In this document: in pieces, positions 19,597 to 29,988 of the stretch
Layout: each line of letters opens with the position of its first letter
Position numbering within the stretch: the first letter of the stretch is position 1
NCBI RefSeq assembly: GCF_000003815.2
Contig: NC_049994.1
Location: 8,196,316-8,260,315, forward strand
Source: Branchiostoma floridae
Lineage: Eukaryota; Chordata; Leptocardii; Amphioxiformes; Branchiostomatidae
Direction: 5' to 3'
Length of the DNA: 64,000 bases
Program-made: the position numbers and the translations under genes
The notes under the pieces: model-generated
The model's database searches: none
Seen by the model: the letters and a program-made list of their open reading frames with translations, nothing else
What the model was told of the DNA's origin: nothing

Positions 19597-22290
19597 ATGG
19601 GAAGAAAGCTGCGACACCTGCTGATTTTCCTTCTCATCATCCTGAAGGAGATCAACATCACAGAACCTGCTGGCTGCACAGCTAGGTGTATACAATTATC
19701 ACGCTGCGAATGCACCAAAATGAACCTCAATAGAATCCCTACTCGGCTCCCCAAACACATAACTTACTTGGATTTGGGAGATAATGTTATAACAACCATA
19801 AAATCGACTGAGCTGGATAAGTATAAGGATTTATGTCACTTGGATTTGAGAGACAACATTATAAGCATTATCAATTGTCTCCCCTGTCTGCCAATGCTAC
19901 ATACTTTGTACTTACATGGGAATAGAATAACTAACATCGTTTCCGACGCATTTTCAAATCTACCCAAGCTCGAAAACTTAGACCTGTCCTCTAACATCAT
20001 AACAAAGATTCAGACAGGCACATTTGTACATCTACCCAGTCTCGTATGTTTAGACCTATCCAACAATCATATAATAAGCTTACAGTCGGGAACATTTAAA
20101 AATCTACCCCAGCTTAAAGAGTTGCACCTGGTTATTAAGACGGTAACAAACATTCAGGAAATGGCATTTGACAATTTACCCCGGCTAGATCACCTAAGTC
20201 TGACGCACACCAAGCTAACAATGATTCAGTCTGGTACATTTGCTAATCTACCCGAGCTGAAAGATTTGTCCCTATCTAGCAACCAGATAACAACGATTCA
20301 GGCTAGAGCATTTGTTACTTTAGTCCATCTTGAAAAGTTGTACCTGCGAATGAACAAGATAACACAGATTAATTCAGGTACATTTTCAAATCTACCCAAA
20401 CTCCGAATTTTAGACCTTCGGTCGAACAAGATGTTTGCCATTCCTCCATTGGCGTATGGCATGTTACTATCTAATCTTGACATAAAACTTGACGGTAATC
20501 CATGGCATTGTGACTGTAGGATGGTGTTTTTTATGATGAGCACACATGGGTTTTCCCCATTTAAAGACCAGATAATATGTACCCAACCCACCAAATTCAA
20601 GGGAATAAATCTCTCTAATGTCAGTCCAAAAGAATTAATGTGTGAACAGCCAAACACATCTACACTGCCTGTCGATACCAAAACCTCATTTACATCAACT
20701 ACACAGTCGCTATCCTCTTCATTCGGCGAAACAGAAAGCAATACTATCCCAACAGCACATCTTGTAGGCTCCACATCTGCCAGCCTTCCCTTTGTTGGCC
20801 AATTAGAAAGTGTTAACGACAGTGGCAATGACATCGTCACTTCTCGCTATAACTGGTACTTCATCAAACGCAATACAGCCCCAGCAGTCCATCCTACAGG
20901 TAAAACAAGATTGAATACTTCACCCCTTGAAACTACTTCTCACAAACCGAACAGCAGCAGGTCCTATGATGACTCTGTTCCCAGTTTCTCACTACCTGTT
21001 CTCATTGTCTCTCTCAGTGGTTCAGCAGCAGGTATTGCCCTGATAAGCGCTATCATTCTCACCATCTGGTGGAAGAGGAGGATTAGGCATCCCCCTTTAG
21101 GACTAAATCAAAATGCTGTTATTAGCGACGCAAACACAGCAGGTTCTGAAATGGGCAGTGGTCATAGCAACCAGTATGAAAATATTGAAGACCATCATGA
21201 TCAGACAGGGCAGGGTCAGTCTCAGGCCATTACTGAATCTGAAAATAGCACAGCAATTGTGACCAGTGGTCATGGTCAAACAGAGCAGGGCAAGTCTCGG
21301 GTTAACACTCACAGTTTGAAAGTTGGAAATCTTTCACAGAACGTCCTAGCTGCCTTGAAGCCAAACCCTATGTACAGTGGGGGAGGGATATCACAAAATG
21401 ACCCAACATCTACTGATAACCATGATCAAACAGGGCATGGGCAGGCCGTCAATGAATCCAATACAAACACCACCACAGCTGCTGTAGTGACCAGTGGCCA
21501 TGATCAGACAGAGCAGGGTCAGTCTCAGCTTAACACTCAAAGTCTCAATGTTGAAAATCTACCACATAACGTTTTAGCTGCCTTGATGCCAAATCCTATG
21601 TACAATGATGCAGGGGCATTACAAAATGACCCAAAATCCACCAATAACCATGATCAAATTGGGCAGGATCAGTCTCAGTCTAGTACTCAATCCAACAAAA
21701 GCACAACCGTTGTTGTGACATGTGGTCATGATCAGACTGAGCAAGGCCAGTCTCAGTTTAGCACACAAAGTCTGAATGTTGGAAATCTACCACAGAACGC
21801 CCTAGCTGCCTTGACGTCAAATCCTATGTACAATGATGCAGGAACATCACAAAATGACCCAATATCTATCAATTATCACGATCAAACAGGTCAGGGTCGG
21901 TCTTTGGCAGTCAATGAATCCAATACAAACACCACAGACTCTGTAGTGACCAGTGGCCATGATCAGACAGAGCAGGGTCAGTCTCAGCTTAACACTCAAA
22001 GTCTGAATGTTGGAAATCTTCCACAGAACGTCCTAGCTGCATTGACGTCAAATCCTATGTACAGTGATGCAGGAACATCACAAAATGACCCAATATCTAG
22101 CAATAATCACGATCAAACAGGTCAGGGTCGGTCTTTGGCAGTCAATGAATCCAACACAAACACCACAGACTCTGTAGTGACCAGTGGCCATGATCAAACA
22201 GGGTCTTTGGATGCTAGAAATGCATTCTACGACAGAAGCCCAACATCCTCACAGCTGAATTCTCTGTACACAAATGTTGACCATCAGTGA
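19597..22290 (+). CDS. LRR single-pass receptor with repeated NPxY cytoplasmic tail
   Basis: 897 residues in one exon. Residues 1-28: signal peptide. About 29-50: LRR N-cap (C-x3-C-x6-CxC pattern). About 52-300: nine or so LRRs (LxxLDLSSNxITxIQ type). 301-349: LRR C-cap starting NPWHCDC and closing at C349. 350-465: Ser/Thr-rich stalk with N-glycosylation sequons. About 466-492: transmembrane helix, then WWKRRIRH. The intracellular part holds Y527 in YENI, then four tandem ~76-residue repeats, each with LAAL-x2-NPMY (Asn at 590, 666, 742, 819) and a HDQTGQG/HDQTEQGQSQ block, and ends in SLYTNVDHQ. NPxY motifs bind PTB domains or endocytic adaptors, and pYxN motifs bind Grb2-type SH2 domains (family knowledge). 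A surface recognition or adhesion receptor is inferred; the ligand is unknown. The ATG at 19597 is chosen because it opens the signal peptide and follows an acceptor. Confidence 0.85.
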   Translation: MGRKLRHLLIFLLIILKEINITEPAGCTARCIQLSRCECTKMNLNRIPTRLPKHITYLDLGDNVITTIKSTELDKYKDLCHLDLRDNIISIINCLPCLPMLHTLYLHGNRITNIVSDAFSNLPKLENLDLSSNIITKIQTGTFVHLPSLVCLDLSNNHIISLQSGTFKNLPQLKELHLVIKTVTNIQEMAFDNLPRLDHLSLTHTKLTMIQSGTFANLPELKDLSLSSNQITTIQARAFVTLVHLEKLYLRMNKITQINSGTFSNLPKLRILDLRSNKMFAIPPLAYGMLLSNLDIKLDGNPWHCDCRMVFFMMSTHGFSPFKDQIICTQPTKFKGINLSNVSPKELMCEQPNTSTLPVDTKTSFTSTTQSLSSSFGETESNTIPTAHLVGSTSASLPFVGQLESVNDSGNDIVTSRYNWYFIKRNTAPAVHPTGKTRLNTSPLETTSHKPNSSRSYDDSVPSFSLPVLIVSLSGSAAGIALISAIILTIWWKRRIRHPPLGLNQNAVISDANTAGSEMGSGHSNQYENIEDHHDQTGQGQSQAITESENSTAIVTSGHGQTEQGKSRVNTHSLKVGNLSQNVLAALKPNPMYSGGGISQNDPTSTDNHDQTGHGQAVNESNTNTTTAAVVTSGHDQTEQGQSQLNTQSLNVENLPHNVLAALMPNPMYNDAGALQNDPKSTNNHDQIGQDQSQSSTQSNKSTTVVVTCGHDQTEQGQSQFSTQSLNVGNLPQNALAALTSNPMYNDAGTSQNDPISINYHDQTGQGRSLAVNESNTNTTDSVVTSGHDQTEQGQSQLNTQSLNVGNLPQNVLAALTSNPMYSDAGTSQNDPISSNNHDQTGQGRSLAVNESNTNTTDSVVTSGHDQTGSLDARNAFYDRSPTSSQLNSLYTNVDHQ

Positions 22291-24960
22291 ATCAGATATT
22301 GACACAACAGCTGCTAAAGTAACCAGTGGTCATGTCAGGATCAATCTCAGACCGGCAATTACTTAATCTTTGGATGCTATAAATTTATCTTATGGCACAA
22401 AAAGCCAATTGCCTAGTAGCGGAACTATTTATAAACTGATGTGAACGCACTGTGAATAATGCGTATGTTCACAGAAATAAGCACACGGGCCAACCGATGA
22501 AAAAAGTAAAAGTCTTTATATCATTAACGTTACATCTATGTTAGAGATCATCGATCGGAAGAATAATGGCGATTATCAAAAAGGTAATCGGAATACCACG
22601 GAGATAACAGAATTACCCCCTTCATGTTTTTAAACATTGCTAAATGGCTTCCGTTGGATACACACTATAAGAACCAAGCAAATGAAGGTCTATGACTCTT
22701 TGGGGATCTTTCAAGAATTCCCCAACAAAATGAACTCTTTGAAAGCTATGCCTTTTCTAATACATTCCCAACACAATGACACTACTCTTAGCTAATGGTA
22801 CATCAATTTTGTTGTCTTTCTGGCATTTAAAACAAACACACAAGGGAGAAGAAACAGAAGGCTGGAGAAAACCTTGCATCTATTTATATTCAGTCAATTG
22901 GATTTTGCTTCAAGACATACTTCACACCGATTTTTTTTTTTTATGTTGATCTTCGAGATCACCATTATCTTTATATTTTCTAAAATGCCGGTGGCTACAA
23001 ATTGAGAAGGCCTACAGGAACTGCTAAGAGGCAATCAGATGACACACACTGCCGCTTTACTGATGACCCTAACCTCTACTAAAGAGCAGATAGCGCTTGT
23101 CTTATCCACCTGCAACTTGAAATTTGTAAAAAAAAAAATCTGATGGCAAGAATAAAGGGGAATGGGGCTTTCCATACTGCAGGTCCCGAAAAAAAGTTAA
23201 ATACATGTAACGCAATTCTAAAGTAGCACATTTTCAGATGTCACATTTTACAATGCACCATTGTGAAGTTATTTTACATGTTAATTATCATTGGCGTGGC
23301 CAATAACAAGGAGAGGGTTTTGGTTTTGTGTGTAAAGTATAGATGACGTTCAAGATTGAAAATATAGTAACAGAGCAAAGTACTGCAGAGTCCATGAAAA
23401 TGTTTATATTTACGAAACAGTGCACTTTGAAATGGTATTCATTCTTTTATTACTACTGAATTTAAAATACAATATACGATGTGTTTAGTTTCCCTTTTTT
23501 AAGTATTATAACAATTACAACACTTTTATGATATTTAAGTGAATTGAGAGAAAGAAAAAGAACTATTGTAGTATCACTGTGATAAAACCCAAGAAACGTA
23601 CAGTAATAAAATGGCAAAAGTGAGTAAAAGATGTTTTAACGGACAATGTAAGGCTTAATATACTTTTCTTCAACCTAGAATTTACAAAAATAGATTTCAG
23701 GTAAGAAAAAAACGCTTGTTATGTTGCAAGCCTCAAAATGTAGGTGGTGTAAAACTATTCATACTATACATATATAATATAATTCATATGAGTAAGATGG
23801 TATTGTAATGCATTTCAAAAACATAATTGTATTGCGCACTCGTTAGTACAGTCAGCCCAGGTGCAGCCAACTACTTTCTGTCATTACCTACTTTTTATAG
23901 AAAGTTGCCCAATTTTACATTTTTAACATCATCTGATGAGCAACCGTCTCAAACAACCACATAGCAATAACCAACCGGCTAATTTCATGATATTTTTACC
24001 AATCAAATTTCAAAGGCATTGTAGCACAATAATATTGTGCAGCGTTCAACTTGTAAGTGAGAGTTCCGAAATAGAAAACTACATTTGTACAAAGATTTCA
24101 AATAGTTTTAGGAACAGACATCCTGATGATTGGGATGATTGGCAATGTGGAATAGAGTACATACACTCTTTCAGATCAGTTTCTAGGAAAGTAAGATCCA
24201 CATTTATACTATTTTGTGCAAAATTTCCCGTTTACTAAGCCCATATGCACGGAGCATCCAATACCCCTTAACTAAATTTATCATTTGTTCTCAGTTATTT
24301 GGGTGGATACTGTGACACGAGAGTCGGCTGTACTTATATGTGATATTATGGAATGAAAGACATTCATTTAAACCCTATAGAGTTACACTGCTACAGGAAA
24401 CTTTTTCATAGTAGATTTTAACAGTTTACACTACAGAAATCTTGTAGCAAATTACAGAAGACACAATAGAAGAAGTAAATTACCATTTACTGTAATTTTT
24501 TGTTCAAAATTTGCACTTTGCGTCAGCATTTTTTTTTTCACTGCAGTGAAGTGCAGTGCAGTTTTGTGAAATGATGTAGAGTCAAAGAAAAATAAAATAA
24601 AAACATGCTCAGTGTTGTTCTGGTTGTCCTTTGAGTAGTTTTCGATATAGCAACAAATATTGTTGTGGCCTATATGCAACATAAAGAAAGTTATTTTCCG
24701 CTGCCTGTATTGGACAGAATTTTCTGTCACTCTATGCGTACACTATCGCTCATATATTTGGGATAGTACACAAACGTATCACAAATATAGAATTCTCATT
24801 CATATTCTTTGTTGATTTTAATATTGTTTGTTCTCTCGAACAACTTTCGGTCACACGGGGCCACTTCCCCAATCAAGACTCTCTTCCACAGTCACCTAGA
24901 AGTAACTATACAGTGTAGAAATGCATATTTGTTAAGTTCAACGCCACCGGAGTATATAGT
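22291..24960. other. LRR 3' region and intergenic sequence, no gene
   Basis: AT-rich. The first ~100 nt after the stop still resembles the coding tail repeat (CAGTGGTCATG at about 22324). An AATAAA lies at 23151 and could serve the LRR gene. No domain seen in the short frames around 23936-24991. Confidence 0.4.
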
Positions 24961-25017
24961 GTGGTGCGTTATGCGTCAATCTGTCGTTTGACCCATTGCA
25001 ACTTGTGATCAGATGTG

Positions 25018-25076
25018 TATCAGGTCTGTCACGTCTCACCTTTGACCCGTCAGAGAGCTGACTTCCGCCATTTTGC
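25018..25076 (+). promoter_or_regulatory. Shared zinc-finger promoter block, copy B
   Basis: TATCAGGTCTGTCACG, TCTCACCTTTGACCCG and GACTTCCGCCATTTTG. Homology with copy C extends about 55 bp upstream (GTTATGC and GTTTGACC). ACTTCCG also fits an ETS half-site next to the YY1-like core. Confidence 0.6.
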
Positions 25077-25157
25077 TCTGTCATCATCGGTATCGTCTCC
25101 AAACTGAAACGATTTGTGAGGAATTACAGACGTCGTGCAGACCACTAACCCCCATAG
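25077..25157 (+). other. Noncoding first exon of zinc-finger gene B (inferred)
   Basis: Runs from the promoter block to a donor ATAG|GTAAGACC. The intron to the coding exon is 824 bp. Confidence 0.5.
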
Positions 25158-25299
25158 GTAAGACCTAGTGGACCTGTGATTACCCTGATTAATGCTTGTT
25201 GATCTGAACTATAATTTGAAGAGTATAAAAGCTGCTAATTGGCCGTTCCCAAAAATTAATCTCGAGAGGGGGAGGGGCGCAGTGAAGACATGGTTTTTC

Positions 25300-25520
25300 C
25301 AACTACTTCGACGTCGACACCCTTCTGTATTTCATCCGAGCGCTTGACCCCCCCTCTCCATTCCCCTAATCTTTGGATTCCATCCGAGTGCCTCGACTGC
25401 GTTCTAATTTCATCCGAGTGCTTCGACACCTCCTTTTATTTCAACTGATTTCCAAGTGCCTCTTTTATTACATTAAAAACTAGCCTTACTCCCTCTTTGG
25501 TTTCATCCTAGTGCCTTGCC
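25300..25520 (+). repeat. Minisatellite in gene B intron 1
   Basis: Four to five degenerate copies of TTTCATCCGAGTGC-Y-TCGAC at about 45-60 bp spacing. C-rich runs follow near 25617. Confidence 0.65.
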
Positions 25521-25983
25521 CTTTAATACAATACTCTTACTAAAAGCGACGTAGTGGAACCTGAAACCATATTTTCTTGGCCTCTGTATAGAAACCCCCC
25601 AATCAAGACTTATCTTGCCCCCCCCCCCCGTTTAAAGTGATCTAAAATACAAGATTTGATCTACCCCATATTGTAAAATACGACCTCTTAAACCCAGCCC
25701 CACCTTTTTTTCTTTGGGACGGCCCAAATTTTTATCATTACAAATTGTGCCGTATCGCAAGCAATGCAATGTTGTTGTATCATCAAGGACCCCATAATTG
25801 TAACTACTAGTAACTGGAATTGACCATCAGAAATAAGGAAAAAGACTCTATTGGAATAACTGCAAAATACAGTTGTACTTCTTGGACAGAAAAAAAAAAA
25901 TCTGTAAAGTCTGATGCCCTTTTACTGTTTCTAAGTTATTAACTTATTTCTCCAATCAATATTTTCTTACCATGATTTTAGAG

Positions 25984-27279
25984 ATGGAGGAGTTCACATC
26001 TGTGCCTGCAATTCAAGAGCTTCATGCGGAACATACTGCCAATGAGACGCAAATCAAGGAGAAGGAGACAGGCCTGCAGCCGGAAACTTGTGATGTGAAC
26101 TTTCCCCAACCCGACAAAGAATCAACCTCACAGAAGAGCAAGGAGAGAAAATGCACTGGTAAGGAACCCTTCATGTGTGGAGAGTGTGGATACCAAACGG
26201 TTAGGAAGGACCACATACTCAGACATATGAGAACTCATACAGGAGAAAGACCCTACAAATGTGATCAGTGTGACTATTCTGCTGGACGAAAATCCACATT
26301 GGACAGGCATCTTGCAAACCACGCCGGTGTGAAACCTTATGCATGTGGGGAATGTGGGTATAGGACAGCTAAAAAGGCCCACTTATCCCAGCATATGAGA
26401 AGCCATACAGGTGAAAAACCTTATAGATGTGACCATTGTGACTATTCTGCTACCAATAAACGCACTTTGTGCATGCATATACAATCAAAACATACCGATG
26501 AGAAACCCTTCATGTGTGGAGAGTGCGGGTACAGAACCAATCAGAAGTGTCACTTAGCTGTACACATGAGGATCCATACTGGAGAAAAACCCTACAAGTG
26601 TGACCAATGTGACTATTCTGCTGCTGTAAAATGTACTTTAGACCTACACCTCGCAAATCACACTGATAAGAAGCCCTACATGTGTGGGGCATGTGGGTAC
26701 AGGACGGTTACAAAGTACAAGTTATCCCAACACACAAGAACGCATACAGGAAATAAACAATACAAGTGTGACCAATGCGACTATTCTGCAAAGGCAAAAT
26801 TTACTTTAGACCAACATCGAGCAAAACACACTGGTGAGAAACCTTACATGTGTGGGAAATGTGAGTACAGAACAAGTCATAGAGGTCATTTGATAAGCCA
26901 TATGAATACCCATACAGGAGAAAAACCCTACAAGTGTGACCGTTGTGATTATTCTGCAGCACGGAAATCGCAGTTGGACATCCATCTAGCAAAACACACT
27001 GGTGAAAAACGTTATATGTGTGAGATTTGTGGACATAGAACAGCAGACAAGATTTGCCTTACCCTACACATAAGAACTCATACAGGAGAAAAACCCCACA
27101 AGTGTGACCAGTGTGATTATTCTGCGGCACAGAAATGTTCTTTGCGAAAGCATATAGCAAAACACACTGGTGAGAAACCCTACATGTGTGAGAGGTGTGG
27201 GTTCAGAACAGCGAGAAAGTCTACTTTATTCCAACATATGAAAATCCATACAGACACGGGAGAAAAACTACAGGTGTGA
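25984..27279 (+). CDS. C2H2 zinc-finger gene B, 13 fingers
   Basis: 431 residues in one coding exon; the acceptor TTTTAG ends at 25981 and the ATG is two bases into the exon (an ATG at 25972 lies before the acceptor and is not used). Residues 1-60 share MxxFTS, ELHAE, ETG and NFPQPD with gene C. Then come 13 consecutive intact C2H2 fingers that alternate strictly: odd fingers are CGECGYRT-like, even fingers CDQCDYSA-like, joined by HTGEKP linkers, so the evolutionary unit is a 56-residue pair. After finger 13 the frame ends at HTDTGEKLQV. The next bases (TACAGGTGTGACCAGTGTGAC) still spell the start of a DYSA finger in another frame, showing a 2-base loss. A nuclear DNA-binding regulator is inferred; there is no KRAB, SCAN or BTB domain. 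Confidence 0.93.
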   Translation: MEEFTSVPAIQELHAEHTANETQIKEKETGLQPETCDVNFPQPDKESTSQKSKERKCTGKEPFMCGECGYQTVRKDHILRHMRTHTGERPYKCDQCDYSAGRKSTLDRHLANHAGVKPYACGECGYRTAKKAHLSQHMRSHTGEKPYRCDHCDYSATNKRTLCMHIQSKHTDEKPFMCGECGYRTNQKCHLAVHMRIHTGEKPYKCDQCDYSAAVKCTLDLHLANHTDKKPYMCGACGYRTVTKYKLSQHTRTHTGNKQYKCDQCDYSAKAKFTLDQHRAKHTGEKPYMCGKCEYRTSHRGHLISHMNTHTGEKPYKCDRCDYSAARKSQLDIHLAKHTGEKRYMCEICGHRTADKICLTLHIRTHTGEKPHKCDQCDYSAAQKCSLRKHIAKHTGEKPYMCERCGFRTARKSTLFQHMKIHTDTGEKLQV

Positions 27280-27405
27280 CCAGTGTGACTTGTTAGTACT
27301 TAAGCATACATGTATAACATTGTACATTGTAAATGCTATAGTACTTGTGCCCCCTTTGTACATATACCATAATCCTCGTTGTATCTGTTTCTACAAACAG
27401 GTAGA

Positions 27406-27411
27406 AATAAA
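27406..27411 (+). terminator. Candidate poly(A) signal of gene B
   Basis: AATAAA followed by an A-run, 127 nt after the stop. Confidence 0.5.
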
Positions 27412-28278
27412 AAAAATACCTTATACTGTACATGTACAGATGTATGTGGTAGTTTTTACACTTAATATAGTTGCTCTACTTAAGCAATACTTAATTGTTT
27501 TTAATTTCTGTAAACATATAGACCACCTTTCCTTTTTTAAACTTCACTGTGGAAACGTTTTTTTTATTTGAACCTTTATATATTCATGATAGCTCCAATC
27601 GGCTAACAGGCCGCTTTTGTGAACATAAGACTCTCTCATAATTAGGAATAGTTAGGAATATTCAGAATAAAAAATGAGTGTTTCCAACCAGTAGAAACTC
27701 TGTGCGATCCTGAAGATCAAGTGGCAATATTGGAAAGAATTTCCCAAACATTATAGCATTGAATAATGATGTATGCTGCATCGTTAGATTGTGCATGAAA
27801 AGTATGTATGGATAATAAACTATTCTTGCAAAGTCCATGTGTTGGATCTGTACGCATTTGTGGCAAAATGCAAACATATTCAGGGTCATATTTTGCATCG
27901 AGTCCACGCTCTTATTAAGTCCACCCCAGTGGAATACAACATAGTATACAACATAGATCTCAGTGGCTTGGTTATATAGCGGCGTGTCCGCAGGCATAAA
28001 GGTCACGCACTTAAAGTTCACACCTGCAAAGTTCGCCCCAGTAAAGGGACCCTACAGCTTAGTTAGCGTAGGTCAAATACTTAGTATCTGGAGTCGGCCC
28101 GACCAAGAATGGAAATTCTATTAATTTCTTTGTCTGTTCAGCACGCATAGCCAGGGCTGCCAAAATGTAGCTTGTGGTACAAAGGGCTAACACTACTGAT
28201 AGTTTTGACTTTTCAGCTCAAAACCTGAGGAGTTAATCGTTATGCTGCAATCCGTTGTTTGACCTATTTTCAGCAGTG
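27412..28278. other. Intergenic; dispersed repeat copy near 27570-27650
   Basis: The segment around TTTGAACC...TATTCATGA, AATCGGC and AGG-CCGCTTTT recurs at 41143-41225. It is probably the end of an unclassified retroelement. No gene seen. Confidence 0.45.
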
Positions 28279-28338
28279 TATCAGGTTTGCTACCTATGAC
28301 CTTTGCCCCGGCGTTTAGCTGACCTGGTAGCCATTTTG
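28279..28338 (+). promoter_or_regulatory. Shared zinc-finger promoter block, copy C
   Basis: TATCAGGTTTGCTACC, TATGACCTTTGCCCCG and GGTAGCCATTTTG in the same order as copies A and B. The YY1-like core is weaker here because CCG is replaced by AGC. Confidence 0.55.
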
Positions 28339-28425
28339 TTTTTGCTGCGTCTCCGTCGTGTCGGACTGACGATTTTACGCGATTTCAGAAGTCAAGGAGG
28401 CCGCTTACGTTCCATAGACCCACAG
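28339..28425 (+). other. Noncoding first exon of zinc-finger gene C (inferred)
   Basis: Ends at ACCCACAG|GTAAGAC. The intron (28426-30890, 2465 bp) contains the whole foldback element. Confidence 0.55.
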
Positions 28426-28519
28426 GTAAGACATATGATTATCGTTACTGCTTCCTAAGTTATGTGTTTGCTGTCGATTCATGAGGAGGGGGCTTTGGGC
28501 AAGTCTACGAAAACCTCGC

Positions 28520-29075
28520 CTTCCGCACTGGTGTTCCAGTGCTGATTGAATTGTCTGAACGGCGTCAGCACTGGTTTTCCAGTGCTGAATGTTCGTCAGC
28601 ACTCGTTTTCCAGTGCTGAAGCCGGCGTTTCGAGTGCTGAAAGCGCGTCAGCACTGGTTTTCCAGTGCTGAAATTCTTTCAGCACTCGTTTTCCAGTGCT
28701 GAACTTCTGTCAGCACTCGTTTTCCAGTGCTGAACTTCTGTCAGCACTCGTTTTCCAGTGCTGAACTGCCGTCAGCACTCGGTTACCAGTGCTGAAATCC
28801 GGGGATATCGGGTCCGGGTCAGGTCAAAGGTCATTCAGCACTGGTTACCCAGTGCTGAAACTGCCGTCAGCACTGGAACCGAGTGCTGATATACAAAAAC
28901 CTCGCCTTCCGCACTGGATTTACCAGTGCTCGAGGACACTTCAGCACTGGAAAACCAGTGCTATGAAATCTTCAGCACTGGAAAACGAGTGCTGACGTAT
29001 TTAAAGGACTGGAACGATGTGCGAACCAGTGCTGGAAGGACGTCAGCACTGGAATCTCCCAGTGCTGAGAGGGGC
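28520..29075. repeat. Palindromic repeat array 1 (about 16 units)
   Basis: Each unit is roughly TCAGCACT-(6-9 nt)-AGTGCTGA at 30-36 bp spacing. The centres are polar: in most of the left part they read CACTCGTTTTCCAGTG or CACTGGTTTTCCAGTG; from about 28935 on they read CACTGGAAAACCAGTG or CACTGGAAAACGAGTG, the reverse complements. So the array is itself head-to-head. Two units (near 28625 and 29015) are degenerate. Confidence 0.9.
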
Positions 29076-29082
29076 ACAAGAC

Positions 29083-29460
29083 GTAAATTTGAAGGAAAAA
29101 TAAGTTATTTCGTGCAAGAAAATTGTAGTTGTGCTATCCATTCGTTATGTAATTGAATATATGTGTACTGTATAAGGGATATATATCATTTATAAAATGA
29201 ATGAATGGATGAATACCTTTGTTGCACATTTTTTTATAAAGTACTGATTGCAGTACTAATAAAAGGACGCAAATTCGAATCAAAGTTACTTCGTGCAAAG
29301 AAAACTCCGTGTAATGCTGTGTATTTTATTCGCTGTACATGTGTAATTGAAAGGTAGAGATATGTATATGTGTAAGAGGTGTATAAGGGATAGCTATCAA
29401 TAAGCAACTTTATTGTGTGATTGTGATAGATATAGCCCTTTCGCGAAAGATTTGGGGGGC
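29083..29460 (+). repeat. Duplicated spacer between the palindrome arrays
   Basis: GACGTAAATTTGAA...TTTCGTGCAAG...TAATTGAA (29083-29155) recurs as GACGCAAATTCGAA...CTTCGTGCAAAG...TAATTGAA (29269-29352), offset about 187 bp. A LINE-like tail (minus strand, CATTCATTC near 29200-29215) lies between them. Confidence 0.6.
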
Positions 29461-29711
29461 CCTGAAAAGGGCCGGGGTGCTGTGAGGCAGACTTCAGCCT
29501 GCCTCCTCGTTGTTGTTGTTGTCGCGATCGCGAGTATATTCCATTATCCCCGAAGGTGATCGACAAATGAACACTGTGCACACTGTTATAGAGGCGTTAT
29601 AGAGCAGAATATAACGATAGGTGACGTTTATAACCCAGCAATGTCTTAAGTTTTAGTAGTAGAGCATAGGACGTATCGTAATTCCAAATTACTGTATATC
29701 TTAGTCTCCCG

Positions 29712-29988
29712 ATCTCTCAGCACTCGGTTTCCAATGCTGAATGTTCGTCAGCACTCGTTTTCCAGTGCTGAATGTTCGTCAGCACTCGGTTTCCAGTGCT
29801 GAATGTTCGTCAGCACTCGGTTTCCAGTGCTGAATGTTCGTCAGCACTCGGTTTCCAGTGCTGAAGCCGGCGTTTCGAGTGCTGAAAGCGCGTCAGCACT
29901 GGTTTTCCAGTGCTGACGAACATTCAGCACTGGAAATCCAGTGCTGATGCCATCTTCAGCACTGGGTTCCAGTGCTGAAAAAGGAGGG
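29712..29988. repeat. Palindromic repeat array 2 (about 9 units)
   Basis: Same unit as array 1. The first five copies are nearly identical with spacer AATGTTCG; polarity flips near 29920, where CGAACATTCAGCACTGG is the reverse complement of the earlier junction. The AAGCCGGCGTTTCGAGTG tract is shared exactly with array 1 (28619), so one array was copied from the other. One more half-degenerate unit sits at 30153-30173 next to the outer arm. Confidence 0.9.

Noticed and set aside
28520-29075. REST/NRSF half-sites (TTCAGCAC)
   Set aside because: Only the left half-site resembles REST; the right half-site is absent because the unit is a palindrome.
28520-29988. CRISPR array
   Set aside because: Units are short palindromes with repeated, not unique, spacers and reversing polarity; no Cas genes; the genome is animal.
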